The notes: generated from the letters alone by a model not told the origin. DNA of 7,848 nucleotides from Hyphomicrobiales bacterium (GCA_012032065.1 JAAURV010000135.1:1-7848), one strand, 5' to 3'; numbered from the stretch's first letter, positions 1 through 6,596 are shown. Made by a program: numbers and translations.

Positions 1-2123
1 AAGTAGCCGCCACCCGCGAGCTTCTTGAACTTGACCAGCGCAAAGTCTGGCTCGATGCCGGTGGTGTCGCAATCCATGACAAGGCCAATCGTGCCGGTGG
101 GTGCGACGACCGTCGATTGCGCGTTGCGATAACCGTGGGCTTCGCCGAGTTCGACGGCGAGATCCCAGGCGTTGCGCGCTGCCGCGATCAGATCCTTGTC
201 GGTGCACTCCGACTCATCGAGAGGCACTGGCAGGGTCGAGAGATTTTCGTATCCGACCGCAGCACCATAGGCCGCGCGCCTGTGATTGCGCATGACGCGC
301 AGCATGGCATCACGGTTCTTGGCGAAGCCCGGGAAAGGTCCATGCTCCTTTGCCATTTCGGCGGAGGTCGCATAGGAAATGCCGGTCATGATCGCCGAAA
401 GCGAACCCGCGATGGCGCGGCCCTCATGGCTGTCATAGGGAATGCCGGCCGTCATCAGAAGTCCGCCGATATTGGCGAAGCCTAGACCCAGCGTGCGGTA
501 TTCATAGGAGAGCCTTGCAATCTCCTTTGACGGGAACTGCGCCATCAATACCGAGACTTCGAGAACGACAGTCCACAGCCGTGTCGCATGCTCGTAAGCC
601 ATGATATCGAACTTGCCCGTCTCGGCATTGCGGAACTGCAGCAAGTTCAGCGATGCGAGATTGCAGGCCGTGTCGTCGAGGAACATGTACTCGGAGCACG
701 GATTGGAGGCACGAATGCGGCCCGACTCGGGGCAGGTGTGCCAGTCGTTGATGGTGGTGTCGAACTGGATGCCCGGATCGGCGGAAGCCCACGCGGCATG
801 GCCAATCTTGTCCCACAGCTCGGCAGCCTTGACGGTCTTGATCGTCTTGCCCGAGAGCCTGGCAACAAGGTTCCAGTCCTGGCCGCCTTCGACGGCGGCG
901 AGGAAGTCGTCGGTCACGCGCACCGAATTGTTGGAGTTCTGCCCCGACACCGTGCGGTAGGCTTCGCCATCCCAATCTGTGTCGTAGGTGTCGAACTCTA
1001 TTTCGGCGTAGCCCTGGCGCGCGAACTGGATCACGCGCTTGATATAGTTGTCGGAGACGAGCGCCTTGCGCGCATCCTTCACCGCGCGCTTCAGCGCCGG
1101 GTTCTTCTCGATCTCATAGCAGTCGCCGTTCGGTCCTTCGCAGTTCACACAGGCTTTCATCACGGCGGTCAGATGCTTCCTGACTGTCCTGGAGCCGGTA
1201 ACGAGGGCCGCAACTTTCTGCTCCTCCTTCACTTTCCAGTCGATGTACTCCTCGACATCGGGATGATCGATATCGACCACCACCATCTTTGCCGCGCGCG
1301 CGTGGTGCCGCCGGACTTGATGGCTCCCGCCGCGCGGTCGCCGATTTTGAGAAAGCTCATGAGCCCGGAGGACTTGCCGCCGCCCGAAAGCTTCTCGTTT
1401 TCGCCACGGAGGAACGAGAAGTTGGAGCCGGTGCCCGAACCATATTTGAAGAGCCGCGCCTCGCGCACCCACAGATCCATGATGCCGCCCTCGTTCACGA
1501 GGTCGTCGGCGATCGACTGGATGAAGCAGGCATGCGGCTGCGGATGCTCGTAAGCCGACTTCGACTTGGTCAGCTTGCCCGTCTCGTGATCCACATAATA
1601 ATGGCCCTGACCGGGGCCATCGATGCCATAGGCCCAGTGCAGCCCGGTGTTGAACCACTGCGGCGAATTCGGCGCGCATTTCTGCGTCGCCAGCATGTAG
1701 CAAAGCTCGTCATAGAAGGCGCGCGCGTCGTCCTCGCTGGTGAAATAATTGCCCTTCCAGCCCCAATAGGTCCAGGTGCCGGCAAGGCGATTGAATACCT
1801 GCTTGGCCGAGCGTTCGCCCATCACGCGCTCCTTGGCCGGAACATCGGCAAGCGCCTCTTCATCCGCCACCGAACGCCACAGCCAAGAGGGAACCGTCTC
1901 TTCTTCCACGCGCCTCAGGGCCTTCGGCACGCCAGCCTTGCGGAAATACTTCTGCGCCAGAATAATCGGTCGCCACCTGGCTCCAGGAACCCGGCACCTC
2001 GATGCCGTCCAATCGGAACACGGTGGAGCCGTCGGGGTTCTTGATCTCGCTGACCGCCATCCGGAAGTCGATGTCGGCGTAAGCGTCCTGGCCTGCTTTG
2101 GTGTAACGGCGCTCGATGCGCAT
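1..2123 (-). CDS. nrdJ: Vitamin B12-dependent (class II) ribonucleotide reductase, N-terminal part, two frameshifts as sequenced
   Basis: Class II enzymes reduce ribonucleotides to deoxyribonucleotides in the cytoplasm, using adenosylcobalamin to generate the thiyl radical without oxygen. The start at 2123 gives MRIERRYTKAGQ, the usual alphaproteobacterial NrdJ N-terminus, with GAGG 7 nt upstream. Reading minus with two frame corrections gives ~707 codons of a protein usually about 1,200 residues; the rest lies left of base 1. Visible landmarks are PHACFIQS (first redox cysteine, codon 1526-1528), SGTGSNFS, the catalytic loop NPCSEYMFLDD (Cys codon 696-698, Glu codon 690-692) and APTGTIGLVMDCDTTGIEPD near the left edge. 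The frame changes at about 1960-1968 (one extra base) and 1291-1303 (one missing base). Uncorrected translation from 2123 stops at 1860 after 87 residues. Strong homology on both sides of each break suggests sequencing or assembly error, though a recent pseudogene cannot be excluded. Family assignment is near certain. Confidence 0.95.
1291..1303 (-). other. Frameshift 2 in nrdJ (one missing base)
   Basis: The middle frame reads [16 protein letters not shown], whereas the family has [22 protein letters not shown]. Adding one base in the alternating CG run cgcgcgcg restores [19 protein letters not shown] and an open frame to base 1. The break sits in a low-complexity GC dinucleotide run, a typical place for a base-calling error. 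Together with frameshift 1 it returns translation to the original frame. Confidence 0.85.
1960..1968 (-). other. Frameshift 1 in nrdJ (one extra base)
   Basis: In the start frame the protein reads SWSQVATD and then becomes nonsense (YSGAEVFPQG). One base later the family sequence continues as ILAQKYFRKAGVP. In NrdJ proteins Asp is followed directly by (I/V)LAQKYF, so the stretch gattattctg appears to contain one surplus base within the T/A-rich run. Confidence 0.85.
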
Positions 2124-2347
2124 GGTGATCCCTCGTTCAATCTTTTGTTTCGTTACCGCGGCGCGCAAAAAGCTGCCGCGGGGCCCTGCTTCACCCACGT
2201 TTGACGCAATTCTCCCGTCCCGAGAGGCGCTGCCGCCCAGGTTCGCCGGCCTTTTAAATGCGGGTTTTCAGTTCTTATGAGGCCCTGGTCCCACCCAGTG
2301 CCTCGCCCCCAGCCTTGCGATGAAAGGTATTACAGACAAACGCCGTC
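2124..2347 (-). promoter_or_regulatory. Structured 5' leader of nrdJ
   Basis: About 220 nt separate the predicted promoter from the nrdJ start, with no gene inside. On the minus (mRNA) strand several stems can be drawn. At 2304-2279, GAGGC/GCCTC plus CTGG/CCAG close a 6-nt loop across one A·G mismatch. At 2237-2226, GGCG/CGCC form a stem. At 2226-2212, CTCTC/GGGAG form a stem with one wobble. At 2181-2156, CCGCGGC/GCCGCGG form a 7-bp stem around a T5-containing loop, ending about 32 nt before the start codon. GAGG at 2134-2131 is the ribosome binding site, 7 nt from ATG. A conserved structured RNA upstream of nrdJ genes has been proposed from comparative genomics, but I cannot confirm a match. 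The cobalamin-riboswitch B12 box is not evident. A regulatory role is inference. Confidence 0.4.
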
Positions 2348-2362
2348 GTCAATGATTAGTGT
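2347..2362. promoter_or_regulatory. NrdR box (promoter-proximal, degenerate)
   Basis: CGTCAATGATTAGTGT is a weaker NrdR box; read minus it contains the intact half-site ACACTA and an imperfect second half. Its centre lies exactly 31 bp (three helical turns) from the centre of the other box. Paired boxes with about 15-16 bp between them are the standard NrdR arrangement, so the spacing supports a call that sequence alone would not. It overlaps the candidate -10. Confidence 0.65.
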
Positions 2363-2383
2363 GTTAACGAAAGCTTACCACAA
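2355..2383 (-). promoter_or_regulatory. Candidate nrdJ promoter
   Basis: On the minus strand a TTGTGG -35 (2383-2378) and an ACTAAT -10 (2360-2355) are separated by 17 bp, predicting transcription start near 2348. Both hexamers are imperfect (4 of 6 matches for the -10). The case rests mainly on the NrdR boxes covering both elements, which is the usual geometry at NrdR-repressed promoters. Confidence 0.4.
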
Positions 2384-2393
2384 TATATGGTGT
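2378..2393. promoter_or_regulatory. NrdR box (promoter-distal)
   Basis: CCACAATATATGGTGT matches the NrdR box consensus acaCwAtATaTwGtgt at nearly every position and is close to a perfect palindrome. NrdR is a zinc-finger/ATP-cone repressor that senses dATP/ATP and represses ribonucleotide reductase genes. The box overlaps the candidate -35 of nrdJ. Confidence 0.8.
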
Positions 2394-2419
2394 CCACAGC
2401 TTGACAGCGCCTGTGGACA
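2391..2419. repeat. 9-bp inverted repeat with DnaA-box-like arms
   Basis: TGTCCACAG (2391-2399) and CTGTGGACA (2411-2419) form a perfect inverted repeat with an 11-bp spacer. The right arm read minus (2420-2412) is TTGTCCACA, one mismatch from the DnaA box TTATCCACA. The left arm (2390-2398) is GTGTCCACA, two mismatches. The left arm shares three bases with the distal NrdR box, so two regulators could compete here. DnaA binding is inference; the repeat itself is directly visible. Confidence 0.5.
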
Positions 2420-2840
2420 ATCCGCAATTGATCCGATTCTATGACGAAGCTCAAGCCTTTCGGGGACTTAGAAAACAGGGCGTCATCACGTTGTCACCGA
2501 CTCGCTGCCGGGGTTTAGGCAGTCAAGATCAAGGGATGGCTTCGGAAGAATATTTTTGTGTGCTGCCTCGTGGATGGTGGACATCACGAAGATGCAATGA
2601 GGAGAATTTTCAACCTATAGTCGACCACAACGACCGAATCTTGCAGCTGGTTGATACTGATGCCAAACCCTCCGTTTCCTAGTCTTAAACTCCTTGGCCG
2701 GTGCCTCGCGCGGTAAATTCGCGCGGCGATATTGCAAAGTCTTCGTTAACGCGCCCATGGTGAAATTCGACGCGAGGACACGGCACACTGTGGCCGCAAT
2801 CGGTATCTAACGGGCGCAGGCGACGGCGGCGGCAGGTGTG
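2420..2840. other. Intergenic region upstream of the DedA-PAP2 gene, no supported gene
   Basis: This stretch must contain the promoter of the gene at 2841, but I see no convincing -35/-10 pair. A 93-codon open frame from a TTG at 2401 has no ribosome binding site, no recognisable domain and begins inside the regulatory repeat, so I do not call it. The part up to about 2700 is less GC-rich than the neighbouring genes. At 2707-2725 two copies of CGCGCG flank a 7-bp AT-rich spacer, which may be chance. Confidence 0.5.
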
Positions 2841-4853
2841 ATGGAGTATATCCAACCCTATCTCGACTATTTTTCCCAGAACCCGGAATGGGCGATTGCC
2901 GTCATCTTTCTGATCGCGTTCGGCGAAGCACTGCTCATTATCGGCCTCTTCGTACCGTCCACCGCCGTGTTGGTGGGCGCCGGCATGCTGGTCGGCACAG
3001 GCCACCTCGAATTCTGGCCCGTCTTCCTGGCGACAACGATCGGCGCCATCCTGGGCGATCAGATATCCTATTGGGCGGGCCGCTTGTTCGGCGAGCAGCT
3101 CAAGACCATGTGGCCGCTGAACCGCTATCCCAATCTCGTGGCGCGCGGCGAGGATTTCGTGCGCCAGCATGGCGGCAAGAGCATCGCCATCGGACGTTTT
3201 GTGCCGGGCGTGAAAGCCGTGGTGCCGGGCATCGTCGGCATGCTCGGCATGAGCCAGCTCTATTTCGTGATCGTGAACTTCTCATCCGGAGTCTTCTGGG
3301 GCGCGGCCCACATTTTTCCCGGCATGCTGCTCGGCCAGAGCATAATGCTCGCGGGCGAACTCAGCGGCCGCCTGGTCGTGGTCCTGCTTATTCTCCTGGC
3401 GACCCTGGCTATTGCAGGCTGGCTGATCCGCCTCGCCGCGGCGGGCATCTCGCCGCATCTCGACCAGGTGCTGAATCGCCTCTCGCGCTGGGCTTCTTCC
3501 AAGAACAGCCGCTCCATGCGCCGCCTGGGGAGGGCGCTCTCGCCGCAAAACCCGCGCTCGCTCCTGATCGTTCTCTTCGCCGCCATATTGGTCGCCGCCT
3601 TGGTTGCCCTGGTCGATCTATTCGCGCGCGAAGCAGGCCGCGACACCATGTCGAACATGGATATCTCCGTCTTCCGCATGTTGCAGGAAATCCGCAACGC
3701 GCCCGCCGACGAACTGATGATCACCGCCACAATGCTGGGCGATGGCCTCGTGCTCACCGCCATGTTTTCGGTCATGGTGGGCTGGCTCCTCTGGCGCAAG
3801 GCCTGGCGCGCCGCCTTCGCCGCCATCATCGTGTTCGTGTCGGGAAAGCTGTTCGTACTTTTGATCAAGTTAGGCTTGCAGCGGCAGCGGCCATTCGAAC
3901 TTGAAGGCATCAACGAACTCTTCAGCTTCCCCTCGAGCCACGCCACCATGTCGGCGATAGCCTTCGGTGTGCTTGCCGTGCTCGCAAGCCACGCCATGAG
4001 CCGGTGGGGCAGGGCGGTTGTTTACGCGATCTGCGGCATGATCGTCACCGCCATTGCCTTCTCGCGGCTCTATCTCGGCGCTCACTGGCTTTCGGACGTG
4101 ATCGGCGGCCTGTTCTTCGCAACAGTGCTTGTCGCTGCATTTGGAATCGTCATCGAAGCGATTCCGCCGCGGCGCATCCGCCCGCTCGGACTACTCGGCG
4201 CAACCTTCCTCGCCTTCATGGCCGCGGGTGCCGCTCACATCGACTTCAACTATGGCAAGGCCGAGCAACTATATGCCGCGCGTTCGGCGACGCGCGATAT
4301 CGCACTCGAACAGTGGCAGTCTGGCGATTGGAAGAAACTTCCGCCGCGCCGCATCGATCTCGCTGGAAGGCCGGAGGAGCAGTTCGCGGCGCAATGGCTT
4401 GGCGGGCTCGACGAGTTGAAGCAGGTCTTGTCCACGGCAGGATGGGCCGAATCGCCCGGCTGGAAGTGGCGCGACAGCATCAACTATCTCAATCCCGGCG
4501 CGCCGCTGGACGAACTCCGGCCCCGGCCCGCCCTGCATGAAGGCCTCAAGGCCAAACTCACCATGGTGCTCCCGGTGCCCGACCGCGCGGACCAGCGCCT
4601 GGTGCTCAGAACCTATCGGACCGGGCTTCAGGTCAACGACGGCAGCGGTGCGGTGCCGCTTTATCTTTTGAGTGTCACGCGCGAGGGATTGCGCCGCCGC
4701 TTCCATCTTTACTCGGTTCCCGCGGCGATTCCAGCGCCCGAGGGCGATGAGGCCCAATTTCGCGGCGTGCTTGCTGCCGCGAAGCAGGTGCGAATCGTGG
4801 CAAACGGCGCCGCGGAACCAACAAGCCCTGCGCTCCTGATGGCCATTCACTGA
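2841..4853 (+). CDS. DedA (VTT) - PAP2 phosphatase - LssY_C fusion membrane protein
   Basis: A polytopic inner-membrane protein of 670 residues with three parts. Residues 1-~205 are a DedA/SNARE-associated (VTT) domain, with E29 in an early hydrophobic segment, GD (72-73) ahead of Y77 and GR (80-81), and GRFVPG (118-123). DedA proteins are implicated in moving lipid carriers or phospholipids across the membrane. Residues ~240-440 are a PAP2 acid phosphatase with all three signature motifs: K343-x6-R350-P351, PSSH (364-367) and SR-x5-H-x3-D (R409, H415, D419). This site predicts hydrolysis of a lipid phosphate or pyrophosphate at the outer membrane face. Residues ~500-655 resemble the LssY C-terminal domain. 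ATG 2841 is preferred over the GTG at 2838 because AGG at 2834-2836 lies 4 nt before the ATG. Legionella LssY is the namesake; the substrate here is unknown. Confidence 0.93.
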   Translation: MEYIQPYLDYFSQNPEWAIAVIFLIAFGEALLIIGLFVPSTAVLVGAGMLVGTGHLEFWPVFLATTIGAILGDQISYWAGRLFGEQLKTMWPLNRYPNLVARGEDFVRQHGGKSIAIGRFVPGVKAVVPGIVGMLGMSQLYFVIVNFSSGVFWGAAHIFPGMLLGQSIMLAGELSGRLVVVLLILLATLAIAGWLIRLAAAGISPHLDQVLNRLSRWASSKNSRSMRRLGRALSPQNPRSLLIVLFAAILVAALVALVDLFAREAGRDTMSNMDISVFRMLQEIRNAPADELMITATMLGDGLVLTAMFSVMVGWLLWRKAWRAAFAAIIVFVSGKLFVLLIKLGLQRQRPFELEGINELFSFPSSHATMSAIAFGVLAVLASHAMSRWGRAVVYAICGMIVTAIAFSRLYLGAHWLSDVIGGLFFATVLVAAFGIVIEAIPPRRIRPLGLLGATFLAFMAAGAAHIDFNYGKAEQLYAARSATRDIALEQWQSGDWKKLPPRRIDLAGRPEEQFAAQWLGGLDELKQVLSTAGWAESPGWKWRDSINYLNPGAPLDELRPRPALHEGLKAKLTMVLPVPDRADQRLVLRTYRTGLQVNDGSGAVPLYLLSVTREGLRRRFHLYSVPAAIPAPEGDEAQFRGVLAAAKQVRIVANGAAEPTSPALLMAIH

Positions 4854-4860
4854 CTCCGAT

Positions 4861-4891
4861 TGACGGTGGACGAAGCAGGTCCGATCCGTCA
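4861..4891 (+). other. Intergenic hairpin between DedA-PAP2 gene and ndufA12
   Basis: TGACGG (4861-4866) pairs with CCGTCA (4886-4891) and GGAC (4868-4871) with GTCC (4879-4882), giving a 10-bp stem with a small internal loop and a 7-nt loop. It lies just after the upstream stop codon and 39 nt before the ndufA12 start. No T-tract follows, so it is not a classic terminator. It may mark an mRNA end, stabilise transcript ends or be incidental. Confidence 0.4.
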
Positions 4892-4920
4892 TATTCCGCG
4901 CCGAATACGAACCTTATGCC

Positions 4921-4924
4921 GGAG
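4921..4924 (+). promoter_or_regulatory. Ribosome binding site deciding the ndufA12 start
   Basis: GGAG lies 6 nt before ATG 4931. The upstream in-frame ATG at 4916 has no such site, and the family normally begins with a short M-x-FLxxxFTWW-type N-terminus, so 4931 is preferred. Confidence 0.7.
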
Positions 4925-4930
4925 CAGGGC

Positions 4931-5323
4931 ATGGAATTTCTGAAGCAGATTTTCACCTGGTGGAGCGGCCAGACCATCGGCACCCGCTTCTTCACCTGGC
5001 GCAAGGGCGAGCATGTGGGAACCGACGAGTCCGGCAACCGCTACTATCGCGCCAAGTCGGCGATCCCCGATTCAATCCCGGAGCGCCGCTGGGTGATCTA
5101 CAACGGATACGCCGAAGCCTCCGCCATTCCGCCGGGATGGCATGGCTGGATTCACCATCGCGTCGATGAGTTTCCGGCAGGCGCCGCGAGCGCTCGCGAG
5201 TGGGAGAAGCCGCATCAGCCGAACCTCACCGGCACGCCGCACGCCTATCGTCCCGCAGGCAGCATCCTCGCAGGATCGAAGACCGCCGCAGCTCCGGACT
5301 ATCAGCCTTGGCGGCCCGAATAG
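4931..5323 (+). CDS. NADH:ubiquinone oxidoreductase accessory subunit NDUFA12 homologue
   Basis: A 130-residue homologue of mitochondrial NDUFA12 (B17.2), an accessory subunit on the peripheral arm of respiratory complex I, kept in alphaproteobacteria. Family hallmarks are FTWWSGQTIGTRFFTWRKGE (residues 8-27), VGTDESGNRYYR (29-40), ERRWVIYNG (51-59) and IPPGWHGWIHH (66-76). The C-terminal third is proline-rich and ends in YQPWRP, as is common in the family. No membrane segment or signal peptide is visible, fitting a cytoplasmic-face location. The stop is followed after 4 nt by mlaD, so the two are probably co-transcribed and translationally coupled. The core nuo genes are not in this window. 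Confidence 0.95.
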   Translation: MEFLKQIFTWWSGQTIGTRFFTWRKGEHVGTDESGNRYYRAKSAIPDSIPERRWVIYNGYAEASAIPPGWHGWIHHRVDEFPAGAASAREWEKPHQPNLTGTPHAYRPAGSILAGSKTAAAPDYQPWRPE

Positions 5324-5327
5324 CGCG

Positions 5328-5816
5328 ATGAACACCTCGACTGTCGAAACCCTGATTGGCGGCGCCGTAATTCTCGTCGCGGCGGTGTTCTTCGGCTACG
5401 CCTACAATGCCTCGGGCGCAGGCGGCCGGCCTGGCGGCTACTCGCTCACCGCCGAGTTCGACAATGTGGAAGGCGTGAATGTCGGAACCGATGTGCGCAT
5501 GGCCGGCATAAAAATTGGAACCGTCACCGCGCAGGCGCTTAACACCGAGAACTTCCAGGCCGTGGTGACCATGAGCATCGATCCCTTCGTCAAATTGAAG
5601 GAGGACACGACGGCCAAGGTCACGGCGGAAGGCTTGTTGGGCGCGAAGTTCATCGCGCTCGATGCCGGAGGTTCCGACACCATCCTCGCCGATGGCGGCG
5701 TGATCACCTCGACGCAAGGCGCGGTCGATATCTGGTCGCTCATTAGCCAGGCCATGTTCGAGCGGACGGGCGCCAAGGATCCATCGCAGCCCGCACCCGA
5801 GCCGCAGGCACAATAG
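5328..5816 (+). CDS. mlaD: Outer membrane lipid asymmetry maintenance protein MlaD (MCE domain)
   Basis: MlaD is the periplasmic MCE-domain subunit of the MlaFEDB ABC system, which moves phospholipids between inner and outer membranes. The 162 residues show a single N-terminal anchor (about 9-27, LIGGAVILVAAVFFGYAY) and an MCE domain (about 38-116) containing FDNVEGVNVGTDVRMAGIKI and EGLLGAKFIALDAGG, close to the usual MlaD length. A short Pro/Gln-rich tail follows. The longer in-frame reading from 5142 only overlaps ndufA12. No clear Shine-Dalgarno is present before ATG 5328; the ndufA12 stop lies 4 nt upstream, so coupling is likely. No mlaE, mlaF or mlaB is in the window, so the permease and ATPase must be encoded elsewhere. 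Confidence 0.93.
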   Translation: MNTSTVETLIGGAVILVAAVFFGYAYNASGAGGRPGGYSLTAEFDNVEGVNVGTDVRMAGIKIGTVTAQALNTENFQAVVTMSIDPFVKLKEDTTAKVTAEGLLGAKFIALDAGGSDTILADGGVITSTQGAVDIWSLISQAMFERTGAKDPSQPAPEPQAQ

Positions 5817-5819
5817 CCT

Positions 5820-6296
5820 ATGAGGTGCCGGTTTTTGAAGAAGAGCTGCGGAATGGCCGTAGCTGCGGCCTTCATCGCCACGTCTCATTCCGCCATCGCC
5901 GCCGAACGCATCGCCAATCCCTTCGCTGTCTTCGCGGGCCTCGACAAGATCACCGGCGTCACCACGACATTCGAAAGCAAGGTTGGCGAGGAACGGAAGT
6001 TCGGCGGCTTGATCGTCAAGGCCGATGCCTGCTTCACGCGGCCTCCGACCGAGGAGCCGAAGACCGCGTCATTCGTGGAGATCGACGAACTCGAAGCCGG
6101 CAATACCAGAAAGCGTGTCTTCTCGGGCTGGATGTTCGCCGAAAGCCCCGGCCTCAACGCGCTCGAACATCCGGTCTACGACGTCTGGCTCACCGGCTGC
6201 CGCGATCCCAACGCGCCGCCGCCGGTGGTCGAAACGCCGCCCGACTTCAATACGCTTCAGGACGAAACCGCCGAGGAAGAAGAACCGCTCGACTGA
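5820..6296 (+). CDS. DUF2155 family exported protein
   Basis: A 158-residue alphaproteobacterial protein of unknown function. Residues 1-28 form a signal peptide (RFLKK n-region, hydrophobic AVAAAFIA core, cleavage likely after SAIAA), so the mature protein starting near ERIANPFAVFAGLDKITG is periplasmic. The DUF2155 core runs from about 36 to 127: DKITG, FGGLIVKADACF, VFSGWMFAESPGLNALEHPVYDVWLTGC. The mature chain has just two cysteines, C71 and C127, a plausible disulfide. The tail is proline-rich then acidic (EEEEPLD). It starts 3 nt after the mlaD stop, with a weak ribosome site, arguing for translation coupled to mlaD. An internal ATG at 5853 would remove the charged n-region, so 5820 is kept. 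DUF2155 genes commonly neighbour NDUFA12 genes in Rhizobiales. Confidence 0.92.
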   Translation: MRCRFLKKSCGMAVAAAFIATSHSAIAAERIANPFAVFAGLDKITGVTTTFESKVGEERKFGGLIVKADACFTRPPTEEPKTASFVEIDELEAGNTRKRVFSGWMFAESPGLNALEHPVYDVWLTGCRDPNAPPPVVETPPDFNTLQDETAEEEEPLD

Positions 6297-6544
6297 TGCC
6301 ACTCTCACCCCTGAGCGTTAACAGGCGTGTGGGGAGGGGGAATTAATCCGTGCGCTGATTATTTCCTTACTCCCTCCCTCAACCGTCATCCCGGCGGAAC
6401 CCATGACGGGGCGAGAAAGAAAAACGGTTTTGAATTTGCAAGAAAACAGACACTGCTGTGCTGCCTTCCTGCAAATCATGATGCCTTCGGTGTCGAGTCA
6501 GATTGTCAGATCAACAAGCTGCGGATAAGTCACGGCCGCGGGTC
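6297..6544. other. Intergenic region after the DUF2155 gene
   Basis: No gene is supported; an 83-codon open frame at 6327-6578 has no ribosome site or recognisable domain. The only clear structure is CCGTCAT (6383-6389) with ATGACGG (6403-6409), a 7-bp stem with a 13-nt loop; a purine-rich stretch follows rather than a T-tract. No intrinsic terminator for the upstream operon is obvious here. Confidence 0.45.
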
Positions 6545-6596
6545 TAGCGCAACGGGCGCTCAAGTGCGTAGCGGTTGAGTGCGGAAAGTTGCGCTA
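6545..6596. repeat. Nested inverted repeat in intergenic DNA
   Basis: TAGCGCAAC (6545-6553) and GTTGCGCTA (6588-6596) are perfect 9-bp inverted arms. Inside them CTCAA (6559-6563) pairs with TTGAG (6575-6579), extendable by two more pairs across a 2-nt bulge, so the 52 bases can fold into one long interrupted hairpin. It lies 14 bp from the longer hairpin at 6611-6658, and the two may form one repeat unit. Confidence 0.6.

Noticed and set aside
502..975. 157-codon minus-strand open frame inside nrdJ
   Set aside because: It is in a different frame from the recognisable NrdJ sequence, which contains the catalytic NPCSEY motif in the same stretch.
588..1553. 321-codon plus-strand open frame, and the plus-strand frame at 1289-2044
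   Set aside because: Both are antisense to nrdJ, whose minus-strand translation matches the family residue by residue. The composition (Arg, Val, Ala rich, no domain) is that of GC-rich shadow frames.
2124..2347. Cobalamin riboswitch upstream of nrdJ
   Set aside because: I could not find the B12-box pattern or the conserved core. A weakly similar gaagcaggg stretch is not enough.
2401..2682. 93-codon plus-strand open frame from a TTG
   Set aside because: There is no ribosome binding site or domain, and the start lies within the inverted repeat of the nrdJ control region.
2707..2725. CGCGCG repeat pair as an operator of the DedA-PAP2 gene
   Set aside because: The arms are low-complexity CG hexamers, likely by chance in GC-rich DNA.
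2888..3904. 338-codon plus-strand frame, and the minus-strand frame at 3260-3997
   Set aside because: They overlap the DedA-PAP2-LssY_C gene, which has intact domain motifs. Their own translations are Arg/His/Pro-rich or otherwise featureless.
5142..5327. Upstream in-frame extension of mlaD
   Set aside because: It lies wholly within ndufA12, and MlaD proteins begin directly before the membrane anchor, as from ATG 5328.
6383..6409. Terminator after the DUF2155 gene
   Set aside because: The stem is only 7 bp with a 13-nt loop, a purine-rich stretch follows instead of a T-tract, and it lies almost 90 bases beyond the stop.
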